Shown here one piece after another: positions 43,886-55,250 of a stretch of 64,000 nt of DNA. The notes below the pieces were generated by a model that was given only the letters and a program-made list of their open reading frames with translations, was not told where the DNA came from and ran no database searches. Position numbers and translations under genes: made by a program. The first letter of the stretch is position 1, and the number at the start of each line of letters is the position of its first letter. The stretch is from Girardinichthys multiradiatus (taxonomy: Eukaryota > Chordata > Actinopteri > Cyprinodontiformes > Goodeidae). The stretch is from NCBI RefSeq assembly GCF_021462225.1, contig NC_061797.1, positions 1,047,001 through 1,111,000 on the forward strand. Reading direction: 5' to 3'.

Positions 43886-45003
43886 GAAATATGGTAACGA
43901 TTTGCTTCCATAATAAATAGAACAGTGAGGAATTAATCAGTCAATCAGCAAAGAGCGTCAGTGTAACTTGACACCTGCTGTTTCTCACTCACGCAGCACC
44001 TCACTCTGTGTCTGCCCCTGGCCTGGCTTTATAACATTGAGGCTCATGCTCCCGAACGACTGGCCATAACTCGGAAACCGTAGGGGCGATCGATGTCATT
44101 CTTGGACTGTTTTTATCAAAACGGACAGCGGAACATTAATATTCATCCTTTATTTTTGAAAATATAATAATAAAGACACAACACTGGATGAAAAGAGAGG
44201 AAAAATGGAGAAAAGGACCAAAATGCATGAACGTGTTCCCGAACAAAGTCTAATATCTCGGAATCCGTACATGGTATTTGAAATTTTTTTAAACTGTGGG
44301 CGACAGCTATCCCTCGTCCCCAATCATGGAGATTTTCATAGCTTTATGTCATTCACAGTATAAAATAGGATTATGGAAATAAATGGTGTCACTCATGGAT
44401 TACAGGTCAAGCTCTCATTGAAAATACATGGGAGACGGCCTACAGAAATCTACTGAGTCTTGGCGATCGAGGGGTGTTTGACAGAAAACTATGAGACTTA
44501 GAACAATTTTGAAGTTATTGTGTGAAAGCAGAGGCCCGGCCCTACAAACTGACCGAAAATTGAGACTGTAGAGCGAAATCTGTGGCCATGAGTGCCAGTT
44601 AAAACTAATTTTTCCTGAAAAAATCCCCTCTTTCTACACGCTATTGACTGCCATCTCCACTGTTAAGAGTGTGATTTTCTCGCAAACGTTGTGTCGCTTG
44701 GAGTCTAATTTTAGAGAAACCGTAGCAGTTATCAACAAACCGTTTTCACTTCTGAAAAGCCGGCGGATTTTTCTACAAACTGAAAGTCAAACTGTGTTTC
44801 TAGGTGAAAGTGTGGCGATACAGCAGAGCCTCAAAAACAGTGAATTTTGAGGATTCCTTCCGCCCCTGACTCCATTCATTCCTATGGGATTTTGGGGCGC
44901 GGTTTTTCGTTAATTACGTCGCCATGGTAACTCGAAACGCCAATAAAAGTAATAGCATGGGAGGCAGTGCACTGCTCTCCTATGCATTGCTATGGCAGGC
45001 CCC

Positions 45004-46214
45004 AATGATTTTAAAATAGCAAGCAGGTTCTATATAACTAGTCGAACTAACCCAGACCTGAAAGGACAACCATGCAGGACATTCAAAATAACTCCTAGAC
45101 ATACTTTAAAAAATAAAAGTATTTGTATTTCATACAGCGATAATTGCAGCATTGGTCTTAACCGTACTGCTGGGACTCAGTGATGGAAATTGGTCTACTT
45201 TATCCTTTCAAAAGATAAGCCTCAACATTCCTTAGTTGGGGCTTGCCATAGCAGTAGAGGGATAGGAGTGAATGGGCTTGCTTCACTGCTCCCAGTGATA
45301 TTGCAAAGAGTCACCTATTATTATCCACATCTAAACTGGATATATTTATAGGGCTTACCATGGCAATGCAAGGAGGCATAAGCTTAACTCGGCCACAGTT
45401 TGGCTCTGGTCCGAGAAGCACACACCAAGAGGCAGGCCCCGTCTAAATTTTTTCCGAAATTTTCTAGTTCCAGGTAGTTATTATTATTTTTTGAACCGCT
45501 TCTCCTTCTGCATACTTTGTGCTATTTCAACCGTTCAAATTTCACAATATTCTGCTCATTCTGCTCTTTCCGAATATATCTTTTGGTATTTATATCTTTT
45601 ATACTTTTTAAAATATTCAGCTTTTTATGACTTTTTTGCTCCCATTGGAATGAATGGAAAACGGCAAAAATTCTGCTAAAACTTCACTGTTTTTGCCATT
45701 TAACTACTTCCGCATACTTTCAGCTAGAAACACCATTCAACTTTTAAAATGCTTTCACAACCTTCTGCTATTACTGTTTAATTAAACTTTTTGATATCTT
45801 TTAGAGTTTTTCTACTATTTGGATTCAAATTTTATTACAGTTTTTTCAGATTTTCAGTTTTATAATGGATTCCAATGACGGAATGTTCGTGCCGCTAGAG
45901 TGTACACTGTAGGTTTTTGAATAACCTAAAAAAGAACTAACAAACTCTCCTCACTCACTCAATTTTCACTCTACCTATACAAATTATACATCAAAACGTA
46001 GGATCCTCTTTCGCGATTAAGAAAATGTCACCCACGTTGATGTGGGACAAACAGTTTTCCAGCAACACGCCCCAAAGCAACGCAAAGTCAACACACCCTG
46101 TATAGGAAATCTATAGGAATTTCAGAAAAAATCTGAGCAAAAAATCCTTAAACTCACATATTTTCGAATCGCCGCCTCTCGTAAACCGTTCAAGGTAGAG
46201 ACATGAGCCTTGTG
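45004..46214 (+). repeat. Module (b)/(c) copies and Helitron-like 3' end
   Basis: Module (b) at 45010-45240, then CGAGAAGCACACACCAAGAG leading to AAATTT-TTTCCG-AAATTT and CTAG at 45464-45467. Module (c) copy follows at about 45495. 45700-46214 is AT-rich and unassigned. Confidence 0.7.
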
Positions 46215-47575
46215 CAGAAGAAAACTCCACCAGAGCCAGGTCCAAATCTCCTTCAGAATCTGGACATCCCTTCTATCAGAACCAGGTCCAACATTCATCA
46301 GAACCAGACCCAAGCTCCAACAGAACCAGGAGGAATTCTCCATCAGCACCAGTTAGACACCCACTATCAGAACCTGGTCCAAACTCAATCAGAACCAGAA
46401 CGAAACCTCTATAAGAACCAGTTCAGAAATCCATCAGAACCTGGAGAAAATCTCCATCAGAACCGGACCAAAACTCCATCAGAACCAGTTAGGAACCCTC
46501 CATCAGAACCAGATCCAAACTCCATCAGAACCAGGAAAAAATCTACAGCAGAACCAGACCCAAACTCCATCAGAACCAGGAGGAATTCTACATCACCACC
46601 AGTTATTCACCCACTATCAGAACCAGGTCCAAACTCAGTCAGAACCAGAAAGAAACCTCTATCAGAACCAGTTCCAAGAAGCATCAGAACCTGGAACAAA
46701 TCTCCACCAGAACTGGACCCAAACTCCATCAGAACCAGTTAGGGACCATCCACCAGAACCAAGTCCAAATCACCTTCAGAACCAGGAGAAACCTTCTATC
46801 AGACTCCTTCAGAACCTGGCAAAAAGCTCCATCAGTACAAGGAAAGAAAAACTCCATCAGAACCAGGTACAAACCTGTATCAGAACCAGGTCCAGACTCT
46901 ATCAGAGCCAAGGAGAAGCATCCATTATAACCAGATACAGACTTCCACCAGAACCAAATACAGATCTCCATCAGAGCCAGATCCAAACTCTATCAGAACC
47001 AGGAAGAAACCTCTATAAGAACCAGGTCAAAACTCCATCAGAACCTGGCAAAAAGCTCCATCAGAACCAGAAAAAAAATGTTTAAGAACTTTCTAAAAAT
47101 TTTCATCAGAACCAGGAAAAAATCTCCATCAGAACCTTGTACAATTCTTCATCAGAACCAGGTACAAACGTCTATCAGATCCAGGTCCATACTCTATCAG
47201 AGCTAAGGAGAAACATCCAACCTGGCAAAAAGCTCCATCAGAACCAGAAAAAAAATGTTTAAGAACCTTCTAAACATTTTTATCAGAATCAGGTATAAAC
47301 CTCTATCAGATCTAGGTCCAAACTCTATCAGAACCAGGATGAAACTTTAATCAATACTAGGTCCCAACTCCACTAGAACCTGGCAAAAATCTCCATAAGA
47401 ACCTTGAACAAATCTAAATCTAAACCAGAACCATGTACAAGCATCCATTAGAAACAGGTCCTAACTCTATCAGAACCAGGTACAAATCTTCATCAGATCT
47501 AGGAAGAACCCTCTATCGTAATCAGGAACAAAACCCCAATCAGAAACTCTGTGAGAACCAGAACGAAACCACTAC
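46215..47575 (+). repeat. Minisatellite array 3 (~23-bp CAGAACCAG units)
   Basis: About 58 units of the same family. A block of roughly 200 bp containing AAAAAAAATGTTTAAGAAC is duplicated within it (47070 and 47250). The right flank (CGACCATTTGATGTCAGCTA, 47632) is the same as after array 2. Confidence 0.97.
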
Positions 47576-47631
47576 TCTGTGACTTATGATGATAAGACCA
47601 TCTTCATAGGTCCCAGAGGAGCATAAAAACA

Positions 47632-48217
47632 GCGACCATTTGATGTCAGCTACTCAAACAGCTTCTACTGCTGTTCCAACACCTGAACAAGAGTGAATAA
47701 TTTTAAAGGGCAATTTCATAGACTTTTGAATATAGGCTGTAGTAAGTATTAGCATTTTAGCAAATTTTAACTTATACATTGCTTTTTGCATGGTAGATGG
47801 GTTAAATTAATATCAGCCTTCATGCTAGTGATAGCCAATGTGCTAACGTTAGGATTGTAGCTTCTTTCTCCTCTCTTAGCTAAAGAACACGTTTGCGTTT
47901 TTTAGGCAATTTCCTGTTTGTTTTTGTGTTTCTTCAGCGTATTTGTTGTTAGTGCCATTGCCTGGTGGCACCTATTACTACACATCTCTAAACTGGACTC
48001 TTTATTTATTGGCGACTGCCAAAGCAATGCAAGGACACATGATTACTGGTGAAAGAAAAACAGGTCTAGATAGACATCTTAACCTTCTACCCTCAATCAT
48101 GATGCACACCGTTCTGTTGCTTTGGTTCTGTACCTCAGCCCCACAATCTTTGGCTCTGGTCCAAGAGGCACGCACCATGAGGCAGGCCCCATCTAAATTT
48201 CTTCCGAAATGTTCTAG
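47632..48217 (+). repeat. Tail module and Helitron-like 3' end
   Basis: Flank and AT-rich tail homologous to 41871-42674, interrupted near 47960 by a TGGCACCTATTACTACACAT module. It ends at AAATTTC-TTCC-GAAATG then TTCTAG (48214-48217). Confidence 0.65.
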
Positions 48218-48239
48218 TTTATTACTGGTATTATTGTGT

Positions 48240-49011
48240 GAGTGCTGAATAGTGAATAATTTTAAACGGCAATTTCATAGACTTTTAAATATACGCTGTA
48301 GTAAGCATTAGTATTTTAGCTAATTTTAGCTTATACATTGCTTTTTCCATGGTAGATGGGTTAAATTAATATCAGCCTTCAAGCTAATGATAGCCAATAT
48401 GCTAATGTTAGCATTTTAGCTCCTCTTTCTTATCTCTTCTCTCTTAACTGAAGAACACATTTGCCTTTTTAAGCAATTTCTTGTTTGTTCTTGTGTTTCA
48501 TAAGTGTATTTGTTGTTAGTTCATTCCTTTTCTGCAATTTCTGCAATTTGTTTATGTATTTTAGCACTGAATTCAACTTCTTAGGCTATATTTTTGCTTC
48601 AGTCTATGCTTTTTCAGCTCATCTATGGGCAGCTCTTTCCTGCTTTTTTAAAGTTTTCATCAGTTCTAGTATTTCAACAACTACTTTAACAAGTAGTTTT
48701 GAGGTAACTTCACCTTGTTACAGTGTTTTATACCTGATAGTCTTCCTAATTAAACAGATCAGATGACCGTTTATCTTTGCTGTTTCTGCTATTTCTACTA
48801 AATTATCAGATTTCAGCTGACATTCTGTTTGAGCCTTAGCCACTTTCTGCCAACTTTCAACATGAGTTTAGCATTTCTGCTTTCTTCTAATTCATAAAAT
48901 GTTTGCAGATTGTTTGCAGTCAATGTCAGCTTGTTTCTGCCAGCTTTCAGCAAAACAATTCAGCTTACAGCATTCACACTGCATTTTCGCAGGAAATGCA
49001 AATTTTTCTAG
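48240..49011 (+). repeat. Tail module with complete hairpin-CTAG end
   Basis: Third copy of the AT-rich tail, ending CAGCATTCACACT then stem GCATTT/AAATGC (48981-48986 and 48994-48999), eight bases, and CTAG at 49008-49011 followed by T. A further partial copy ends at 49261-49291 with GTAG in place of CTAG. Confidence 0.75.
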
Positions 49012-49039
49012 TTATTGTGTGAAGGCATTCACACAATAA
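49012..49039. repeat. Perfect hairpin, 12-bp arms
   Basis: TTATTGTGTGAA, loop GGCA, TTCACACAATAA, placed directly after the CTAG end. Related to the hairpins at 34746 and 42675. Confidence 0.95.
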
Positions 49040-49459
49040 CATATTCAACGTATTTCAACAACTCTTTCAACAAGTAGTTTTGAGGTAACTTTACATTGTT
49101 AAGCTGTTTTATAGCTAACAAACAGATGAGATGACAGTTTGTCTTTGCTGTTGCTGCTATTTCTACTAATTTATCAGATTTCAGCAGATTTTCTGCAGTC
49201 AATTTCAGCTTGTTTCTGCCAGCTTTCAGCTAAAAAAATTCAGCTTATAGCATTCACACTGCATTTTTGCAGGAAATGCAAATTTTTGTAGTTTGTATTA
49301 GTTCACATTGCAGCCTTGCCTCCAGCAGCATGGCGGACACACATTTAATGGATATGGTGACTGTTGGATGTGATTAAATCCACATTAATAATTCAGTAAA
49401 CCTGATTAACATTTCATAATAAGGATTTTCAGTGAGACTGTGTCCTTTCAGTTGTTATG

Positions 49460-52400
49460 GCAGGATTCCAGCTCTACAGGGCGGACAGAGACACAGAACT
49501 CTCTGGCAAAGCGAAAGGTGGAGGAATCTGTTTCTACCTGTGGAGATATATTATGTGTGTGCATCATTATTATTACTATGTTCATAACCAGTGTGGGAAA
49601 TAAAATGTGTAACATGTGTTAGTATAAGACATTGTGTGTGGCCTGCAGAAATATTTCTCACTGGAGAGGTGAAGTGGAAAATTACTGAGAACTGCAGGAG
49701 TGTGTGAAAAATAGAGATAGTACAACCGACTGACTTACTCCCTTCTCATATCAGTAGAAAACATGGTGCAGGTGCAGGACAATGACTGTCTAAATATGGT
49801 AAAGCCGGAAAAGTGTGTACGTGACTACATGTGAGAAAATATTGTAATCAAGGGCGCTGCCCATTTTCATGTGTGTTTTAATAAAAGCACTGTGCCCAGT
49901 GAGAAGCTCCGAAGTTGTCTCGGTGTGTGTCCTGATCACATGAGAGCTTCCCCTGGTCCAGGTACTTTGAATGACATACAGCTGTCTCCGTGTGATTTAT
50001 TCTAATGTGTTGTGAATTCCTCCAGGTTACAGTGAATAAACAAACGCGCAGAAGGCCTCTTTAAAGGGGTACTTCAACATACCTCAACAGTGGTTGGTGC
50101 AACAATGTGACAGTGATTCAGCAGCACTGTTCTCCAGACCTGGAAGCCTTCATCATAAACTGTAAGCCTTTCTATTCCCCCCCGTGAGTTCGCTTCATTC
50201 ATCCTGGTCGGTGTTTACATCCCGCCGCAAGCTAACGTGCAGGTCGCACAGCACATGCTCGCCGACCAGATACTGAGTGTGGAGCAGACCAACACGGACT
50301 CCTTAGTTATCGTCATTGGTGACTTTAACAAAGGTAATCTCACCCACGAACTCCCCAAATATAGACAGTTTATTAAATGTCTGACCAGAGAGGACAACAT
50401 TCTGGATCACTGTTACACCACCATCAGAGACGCTTATCACGCCGTCCCACGTGCTGCACTGGGCCAATCCGATCACATCATGGTCCACCTGATTCCTGCA
50501 TACAGGCAGAAACTAAAGCTCTGCAAACTTGTTGTGAGGACGTCAAGGAAGTGGAGCAGTGAGGCTGTGGAGAATCTCCAGGCGTGTTTAGGCTGTACAG
50601 ACTGGGATGTGTTCAGGACTACTACCAACAGTGTGGACGAGTACACAGAGGCTGTGACTTCCTACATCAGCTTCTGTGAGGACAGCTGTGTACCATCATG
50701 CACCAGGGTGAGTTACAACAACGACAAACCCTGGTTCACAGCTAAACTCAGAAGGTTAAGACTAGATAAGGAAGAGGCCTTCAGGAGTGGGGACAAAGAC
50801 ATATACAGAGAGGCAAAGTACAAGTTTGGCAAGGCAGTGAAAGAGGCCAAACGACTGTACTCTGAGAAGCTCCAAAACCAGTTCTCAGCCAACGACTCTG
50901 CGTCTGTCTGGAAAGGGCTCAGGCAGATCACCAACGACAAGCCGAAAGTCCCCCACTCCATCAACGACTGACGCCTCGCCAACGACCTGAACGAGTTCTA
51001 CTGCCGCTTTGAAAGACAAAGGGACAGTCCTGCAACCATCCCCCACGACGCCCCCCAACAGCTGCAGCCACAATTCACCACCCCCATCTCTCCAACCTCA
51101 AGAGGGGCCTTGGCACCTCCAACCCCCACCCTGAAGTTCCCCCCCACCAGCCCCCTACCCACGCCGAGGACGGCTCTTTCCATCCAGGAGAGGGACGTCA
51201 ACAAACTCTTCAGGAGACAGAACCCCCGGAAAGCTGCTGGACCGGATTCTGTCTCACCAGCCAGCCGGAAGCACTGCGCTGATCAGCTGTCTCCAGTCTT
51301 CACAGACATTTTTAACACCTCACTGGAGACATGTCATGTGCCAACCTGCTTCAAGTCCTCCACCATCGTCCCTGTTCCCAAGAAGCCAAGGACCACAGGG
51401 CTTAATGACTTCAGACCCGTTGCCCTGACCTCTGTGGTGATGAAGTCCTTTGAGCGCCTTGTGCTCTCACACCTAAAAGACATCACCGACCCCCTCCTGG
51501 ACCCCCTGCAGTTTGCCTACAGAGCCAACAGGTCTGTAGATGATGCAGTCAACTTAGCCCTTCCCTTCATCCTGGACTCCACAGGAACCTACGCCAGGAT
51601 CCTGTTTGTGGATTTCAGTTCTGCCTTCAACACCATCGTCCCAGCTCTGCTCCAGGAGAAGCTCTCCCAGCTGAGTGTGCCCGACTCCACCTGTAGGTGG
51701 ATCACTGACTTCCTGTCTGACAGGAAGCAGCGCGTGAGGCTGGGGAAGCACGTCTCTGACTCCCTGACCATCAGCAATGGTTCCCCCCAAGGCTGTGTTC
51801 TCTCTCCTCTGCTCTTCTCCCTGTACACCAACAGCTGCACCTCCAGTGACCAGTCTGTCAAGCTTCTGAAGTTTGCGGACGACACCACTCTGATCGGACT
51901 CATCTCTGATGGTGACGAGTCCGCGTACAGATGGGAGGTGTACCATCTGTTGGACTGGTGCAGCCAGAACAACCTTGAGCTCAACGGTCTAAAGACAGTG
52001 GAGATGGTTGTGGACTTCAGGCAGAACCCAGCCCCACCTGCCCTCATCACCCTCTGTGATTCCACAATTGACACTGTGGAATCTTTCCGCTTCCTGGGAA
52101 CCATCATCTCCCGGGACCTCAAGTGGGTGCCAAACATCAGCTCCCTCACCAAGAAAGCCCAGCAGAGGATGTTCTTCCTGCGGCAGCTGAAGAAATTCAA
52201 CCTGCCAAAGACTATGATGGTGCACTTCTACACAGTCATCATTGAGTCCATCCTCACCTCCTCCATCACCATCTGGTACGCTGCTGCTACAGCCAAGGAT
52301 AAGGGCAGGCTGCAGCGTGTCATTCGGTCTGCTGAGAAGGTGAGAAGGCTGCAGTCTACTGTCGCTCCAGGAACTGTACACCTCCAGGACCCTGAAGTGG

Positions 52401-52560
52401 GCAGGGAAGATTCTGGCTGATCTCTCCCACCCCGGTCACAGACTCTTTGAGACACTCCCCTCTGGCAGGAGGCTGCGGTCCATCCGGACCAAAACCTCAC
52501 GCCACAAGAACAGTTTTTTTCCCATCTGCCACCCACCAGCCTGGTTAACAAAGCCCGGAA
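49460..52560 (+). pseudogene. Rex1-like endonuclease-reverse transcriptase
   Basis: The endonuclease starts at 49460, is split by a solo LTR (49539-50079), and resumes with SGWCNNVTVIQQHCSPDLEA at about 50085. A poly-C run near 50176-50183 shifts the frame, after which GVYIPPQA and VIVIGDFNK read on. One TGA (50969-50971) interrupts an otherwise continuous frame to about 52350. Reverse transcriptase motifs: [18 protein letters not shown], the palm Asp in [31 protein letters not shown] and FADDTTLIG. A late frameshift near 52350 moves the C-terminal tail (LSHPGHRLFETLPSGRR) to another frame. It is nearly intact apart from these lesions. Confidence 0.9.
49539..50079 (+). mobile_element. Solo LTR, 541 bp, TSD TACC
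   Basis: Starts TGTGGAGATATATTATG and ends ACTTCAACA, flanked by TACC at 49535-49538 and 50080-50083. Removing it and one TACC restores the LINE endonuclease reading FYLNSGWC. AATAAA at 49880-49885 fits plus orientation. No internal sequence remains. Confidence 0.9.
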
Positions 52561-53037
52561 ATCACCCTGACACTCTCCCTTTCCCCCACACACCCCCTTT
52601 TTTGCTGACAGGACACTTGTAACCTGCAACTCTATGCGTTACATCAATGCTCAGCTTGGACTCCTGCTTTACTTGCATTGCCATAATTGCACAATGATCA
52701 CCTGCACTGTTGTACTGCTCTCGCACCCAATACTGCTCTATATTTACTCTCACTCACTTAAAACCGTGCACATATATTTATATTATATTGTAGATATGTT
52801 TATACTGTTTAATTTGTACTGTATTGCACCGACTACGCCAAAACAAATTCCTTGTATGTCCAAAAACGTACTTGGCAATAAAGCTTTTCTGATTCTGATG
52901 TAGATTTTGATATACAATAACTTATCCTTTTTTATTCAGTAGAAAACACAGATCCATTGTGTCAGATCAGATAATATAACTACAGTCACAAAAGAGGAGG
53001 ATTACAAAGAGTTGTGTTGCACTTTTTCTTTAACCAC

Positions 53038-53656
53038 TGTCGAGGTAGGAAAACTTTACTGGCCGTCAGTTAACTCTTACATTACTCCTCACCTCTCATC
53101 GATTCTTTTTATTTGGCACCCCAAAGGACAATCCTCAGTCACAGATCAGTTGTACGTTTCCACAAGTTTATTAAAACCAATCTGAATTCAGAGAGGGAGA
53201 CACACACTTACACGGGTACCTGGAAACATCTGTGTATTGTCTCACTGGAGGCTGCGTTACATTACATTTTATACCCCACGCTGCTATGCAGTACACATGC
53301 ACAATCATTCTGTCTGTGGATGTCTCCCCAGCAACAGTATCAAAGAAACAGAGATACATTTCATCATTTAATTAAAGAATTGTTTCCCACACGTCTTCAG
53401 GAATCTTCGGGGAGAGGAGTACCATGCCTCCCTAATACACTGCCGGCTTCTCACGATACAGACAGAAAACACCTGCAAGCTTTAACCTTGAATAATAAAC
53501 ACTCATTGTGTGACCACACTAGAAGCTACTGTTTAAGTATTTTTCTAACTCTCAAAAGCATAACTAAAAACTCCTAATAATAATCAATCTATAAACAGCA
53601 AATCCCAAATATATATTAGCTTTAGCTACTAATGATAAGGCATTTATATTTCCACA
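53038..53656 (-). mobile_element. Solo LTR, 619 bp, TSD CCAC
   Basis: Starts TGTCGAGGTAGG and ends TATTTCCACA, flanked by CCAC at 53034-53037 and 53657-53660. The sibling L1 at 58899-58902 has a single CCAC and no insert, which proves the boundaries. A CAAATAAA signal on the minus strand near the inner left side suggests minus orientation. Confidence 0.88.
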
Positions 53657-54244
53657 CCACAGAGTAAGCTGCATCCCATGCTCTCTTTATTTTCTGGCTG
53701 GCCGCATGCATCCTGGCTACTGATCTCTCCATCATAACAAAATCTAGGAAAGAGTTGGCTCATTGTTGCCAAGGCAATAAATGTGGTGGCTGCTATTCAC
53801 AGTGCCAACATCTTCTTAGCTGCAGTAAGGCCTGCCCACATTATGCGTTTTTGTTGAGGGGAATGTCCTACTGTGGAATTATCATTGAGCATGCTTATCT
53901 CTCCACTTAGGGAAGAAAGAGGGCTTATTCCCAATAAGAATGGAAAATTTGTTAAATATAGGAGAGTGTTTATGCCATTTCAGATTGGCATTTGTATGAT
54001 TCAAACCTGTATGATAAGTTCTAAGCAGATAAGAAATTATGGGGCCAAATTGTAATTTGGCCTTTTTAGGAGGTATGTTAAGAGTACATCAGGTCCTGTA
54101 GCCTGTGTGGTCTGGAGAGATTCTCTTCAGTTGGTTTCCAAGAAACGAAGGCCTTGGGACTACACCATACAAGCAGAGGTCAGAAAACCAAAAGTACATC
54201 TTGAAGTTCGGTAGAGCTAAGTTAAGTGTTCTTAATTTCAGACG

Positions 54245-55150
54245 GTTACGTCTCAGCAGCGGACCGACCCAGTCAAAGAAGCGTCTATGTATTAATGTCT
54301 ATGGTTGTCCGATTGATCAATCACAAAGTTTTACTTCATCGTGCCAACGTTCAGCCAATCAGATACTGTGACGTCATCAGCATGCGTATGGCTCCGAGCC
54401 GATCTGACCACCAGAGCAGATCTGGTACCTACACCGCCACTGATACAAGGGTATGGGTTATGAATCCACCCCTTCGGAATACCCTGTTTATCCGACTGAT
54501 TCGCTTTGCGCATTCCATACGGTGTTGACGTTCTTTATTATGTGCTTTAGTATTATTCATATTGTTTTCGAGGATATCTCAACTTAATCTAACAGCAGCA
54601 TACTTTACACGGCTTAATAAATTCGTCAACAACGTATGCCGAGAGCTTTTTTTTTTCAGCGCCACTGTATTTTGATCAGGCATTAAGGTAGCCATCTAGA
54701 CGTCGAACACCCTGGAAACCTTAGCTTCATGCATAGATTTTCACCAGTTTCTCTAAAATCCAATTGATTACGAACACAGCATATTTCTTATGTGAGTTTC
54801 TAATGTGTTGAAAACGCCTTTATGGTGTCACACTTGCTGTTTTTAAACGAGAAGTGCCGCAGCACTTTTGTGTTGGGGCTTACGCTTTAGAAATTGTGGC
54901 CTCTTGTTTCTCCAATAACTTTGCTTTATGCTAGCCCAATGTTAGCAAGTCCCAGTTGTTCGTGTTCTTCACCTCTGCCTTCATGTTTGTCCTAATAAGG
55001 TCTAAGCAGTAACACCACGCGGCGTCTGATAGTTCGGGAGCACGGCTGTTCTAGCCAATAACCAAGCCCAAATGAGATATGATCGGTTTTGTCTGAATCT
55101 ATGCGTTAGACCTCTTGCAATGCTCACTAAAAACTTTGTGTTTTAACCAG
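54245..55150 (+). promoter_or_regulatory. Probable efl1 promoter / 5' region
   Basis: Non-repetitive sequence between the L1 fragment and the efl1 coding exon. It has a CCAAT box at 54355-54359 and a perfect cAMP-response palindrome TGACGTCA at 54369-54376, about 800 bp upstream of the ATG. A non-coding first exon and intron should lie here, because the coding exon is preceded by a splice acceptor (TTTTAACCAG). The transcription start was not located. Confidence 0.45.
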
Positions 55151-55250
55151 GCGATCGCGATGGGAGCCACCAGCCTGGATAAGATCAAAGCCCTGCAGAG
55201 AAACGCGGCTTATGTTAGAAACCTCTGCATTCTGGCACATGTTGATCACG
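55151..55250 (+). CDS. efl1: efl1 (elongation factor-like GTPase 1), first coding exon
   Basis: Acceptor TTTTAACCAG ends at 55150. ATG at 55160 follows GCGATCGCG. The exon encodes [20 protein letters not shown] then [11 protein letters not shown], and the splice donor G|GTAAGT lies at 55251. AHVDHGK is the G1 (P-loop) motif of translational GTPases, cut by the intron inside the Gly codon. The pattern SLDK...LQ.N...(V/I)RN(L/I)C(I/V)LAHVDHG matches the start of EFL1/Ria1, the cytoplasmic GTPase that with SBDS releases eIF6 from 60S subunits. The next exon (switch I region) was not found in the remaining 8.7 kb, so intron 1 is long and full of mobile elements. Confidence 0.88.

Larger units (their letters stand above)
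42730..45003. repeat. Large inverted duplication around a hairpin-rich core
   Basis: 42740-43205 (plus) pairs with 44385-45003 (minus): shared words include AAGTTTGCGAGAAAATCACA, GTTTGTAGGGCCGGGCCTCT and TCATAGTCTTCTGTC. The left arm lacks about 340 bp present in the right arm. The core (43206-44384) holds two further hairpins and an inverted copy of the 35050-35520 block. No coding sequence. Confidence 0.85.
32371..49291. mobile_element. Cluster of Helitron-like non-autonomous repeats
   Basis: About 17 kb made of recurring modules: (a) the GCGGCCCGAACCGCAGCG module; (b) a 300-bp module with GCAAGCAGGTTCTATATAAC; (c) the CTTCTGCATACTTTGTGCTA module; (d) a ~23-bp minisatellite; (e) an AT-rich tail ending in a small hairpin and CTAG. 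Three tails (45445-45467, 48195-48217, 48981-49011) have the hairpin-plus-CTAG layout of Helitron 3' ends. No Rep/helicase gene is present, so the copies are non-autonomous. The class assignment rests on terminal structure only. Confidence 0.45.
49460..52900 (+). mobile_element. Rex1/Babar-like LINE inserted in L1
   Basis: Exact limits come from the uninserted L1 at 58760: host sequence ...GTTGTTATG | TAGATTTTG... is split here. The element runs from endonuclease (AGFQLYRADRDTELSGK) through reverse transcriptase to a 3' UTR ending GGCAATAAAGCTTTTCTGATTCTGATG, the typical tail with a short tandem motif. It is 5'-truncated. Net length without the nested LTR is about 2.9 kb. Confidence 0.93.
49353..54244 (-). 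mobile_element. L1 LINE 3' end carrying three nested insertions
   Basis: When 49460-52900 and 53038-53656 (with its 4-bp duplication) are ignored, the rest matches 58650-59486 base for base with few differences. On the minus strand it encodes the extreme C-terminus of L1 ORF2 (SILIGNKPFFFPKWRDKHAQ-type) and the 3' UTR. It is 5'-truncated at 54244. The 60-codon open frame at 53873-54055 on the opposite strand is incidental. Confidence 0.85.

Noticed and set aside
35880..47575. Long open frames rich in SEP/IRTR through the CAGAACCAG arrays
   Set aside because: They are translations of a ~23-bp tandem repeat whose length is not a multiple of three; reading frames shift among units and occur on both strands.
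53873..54055. Paired 60-codon ORFs (53873-54055 and 59115-59297) as a conserved small gene
   Set aside because: They are antisense to L1 ORF2 coding sequence and are conserved only because both lie in L1 copies.
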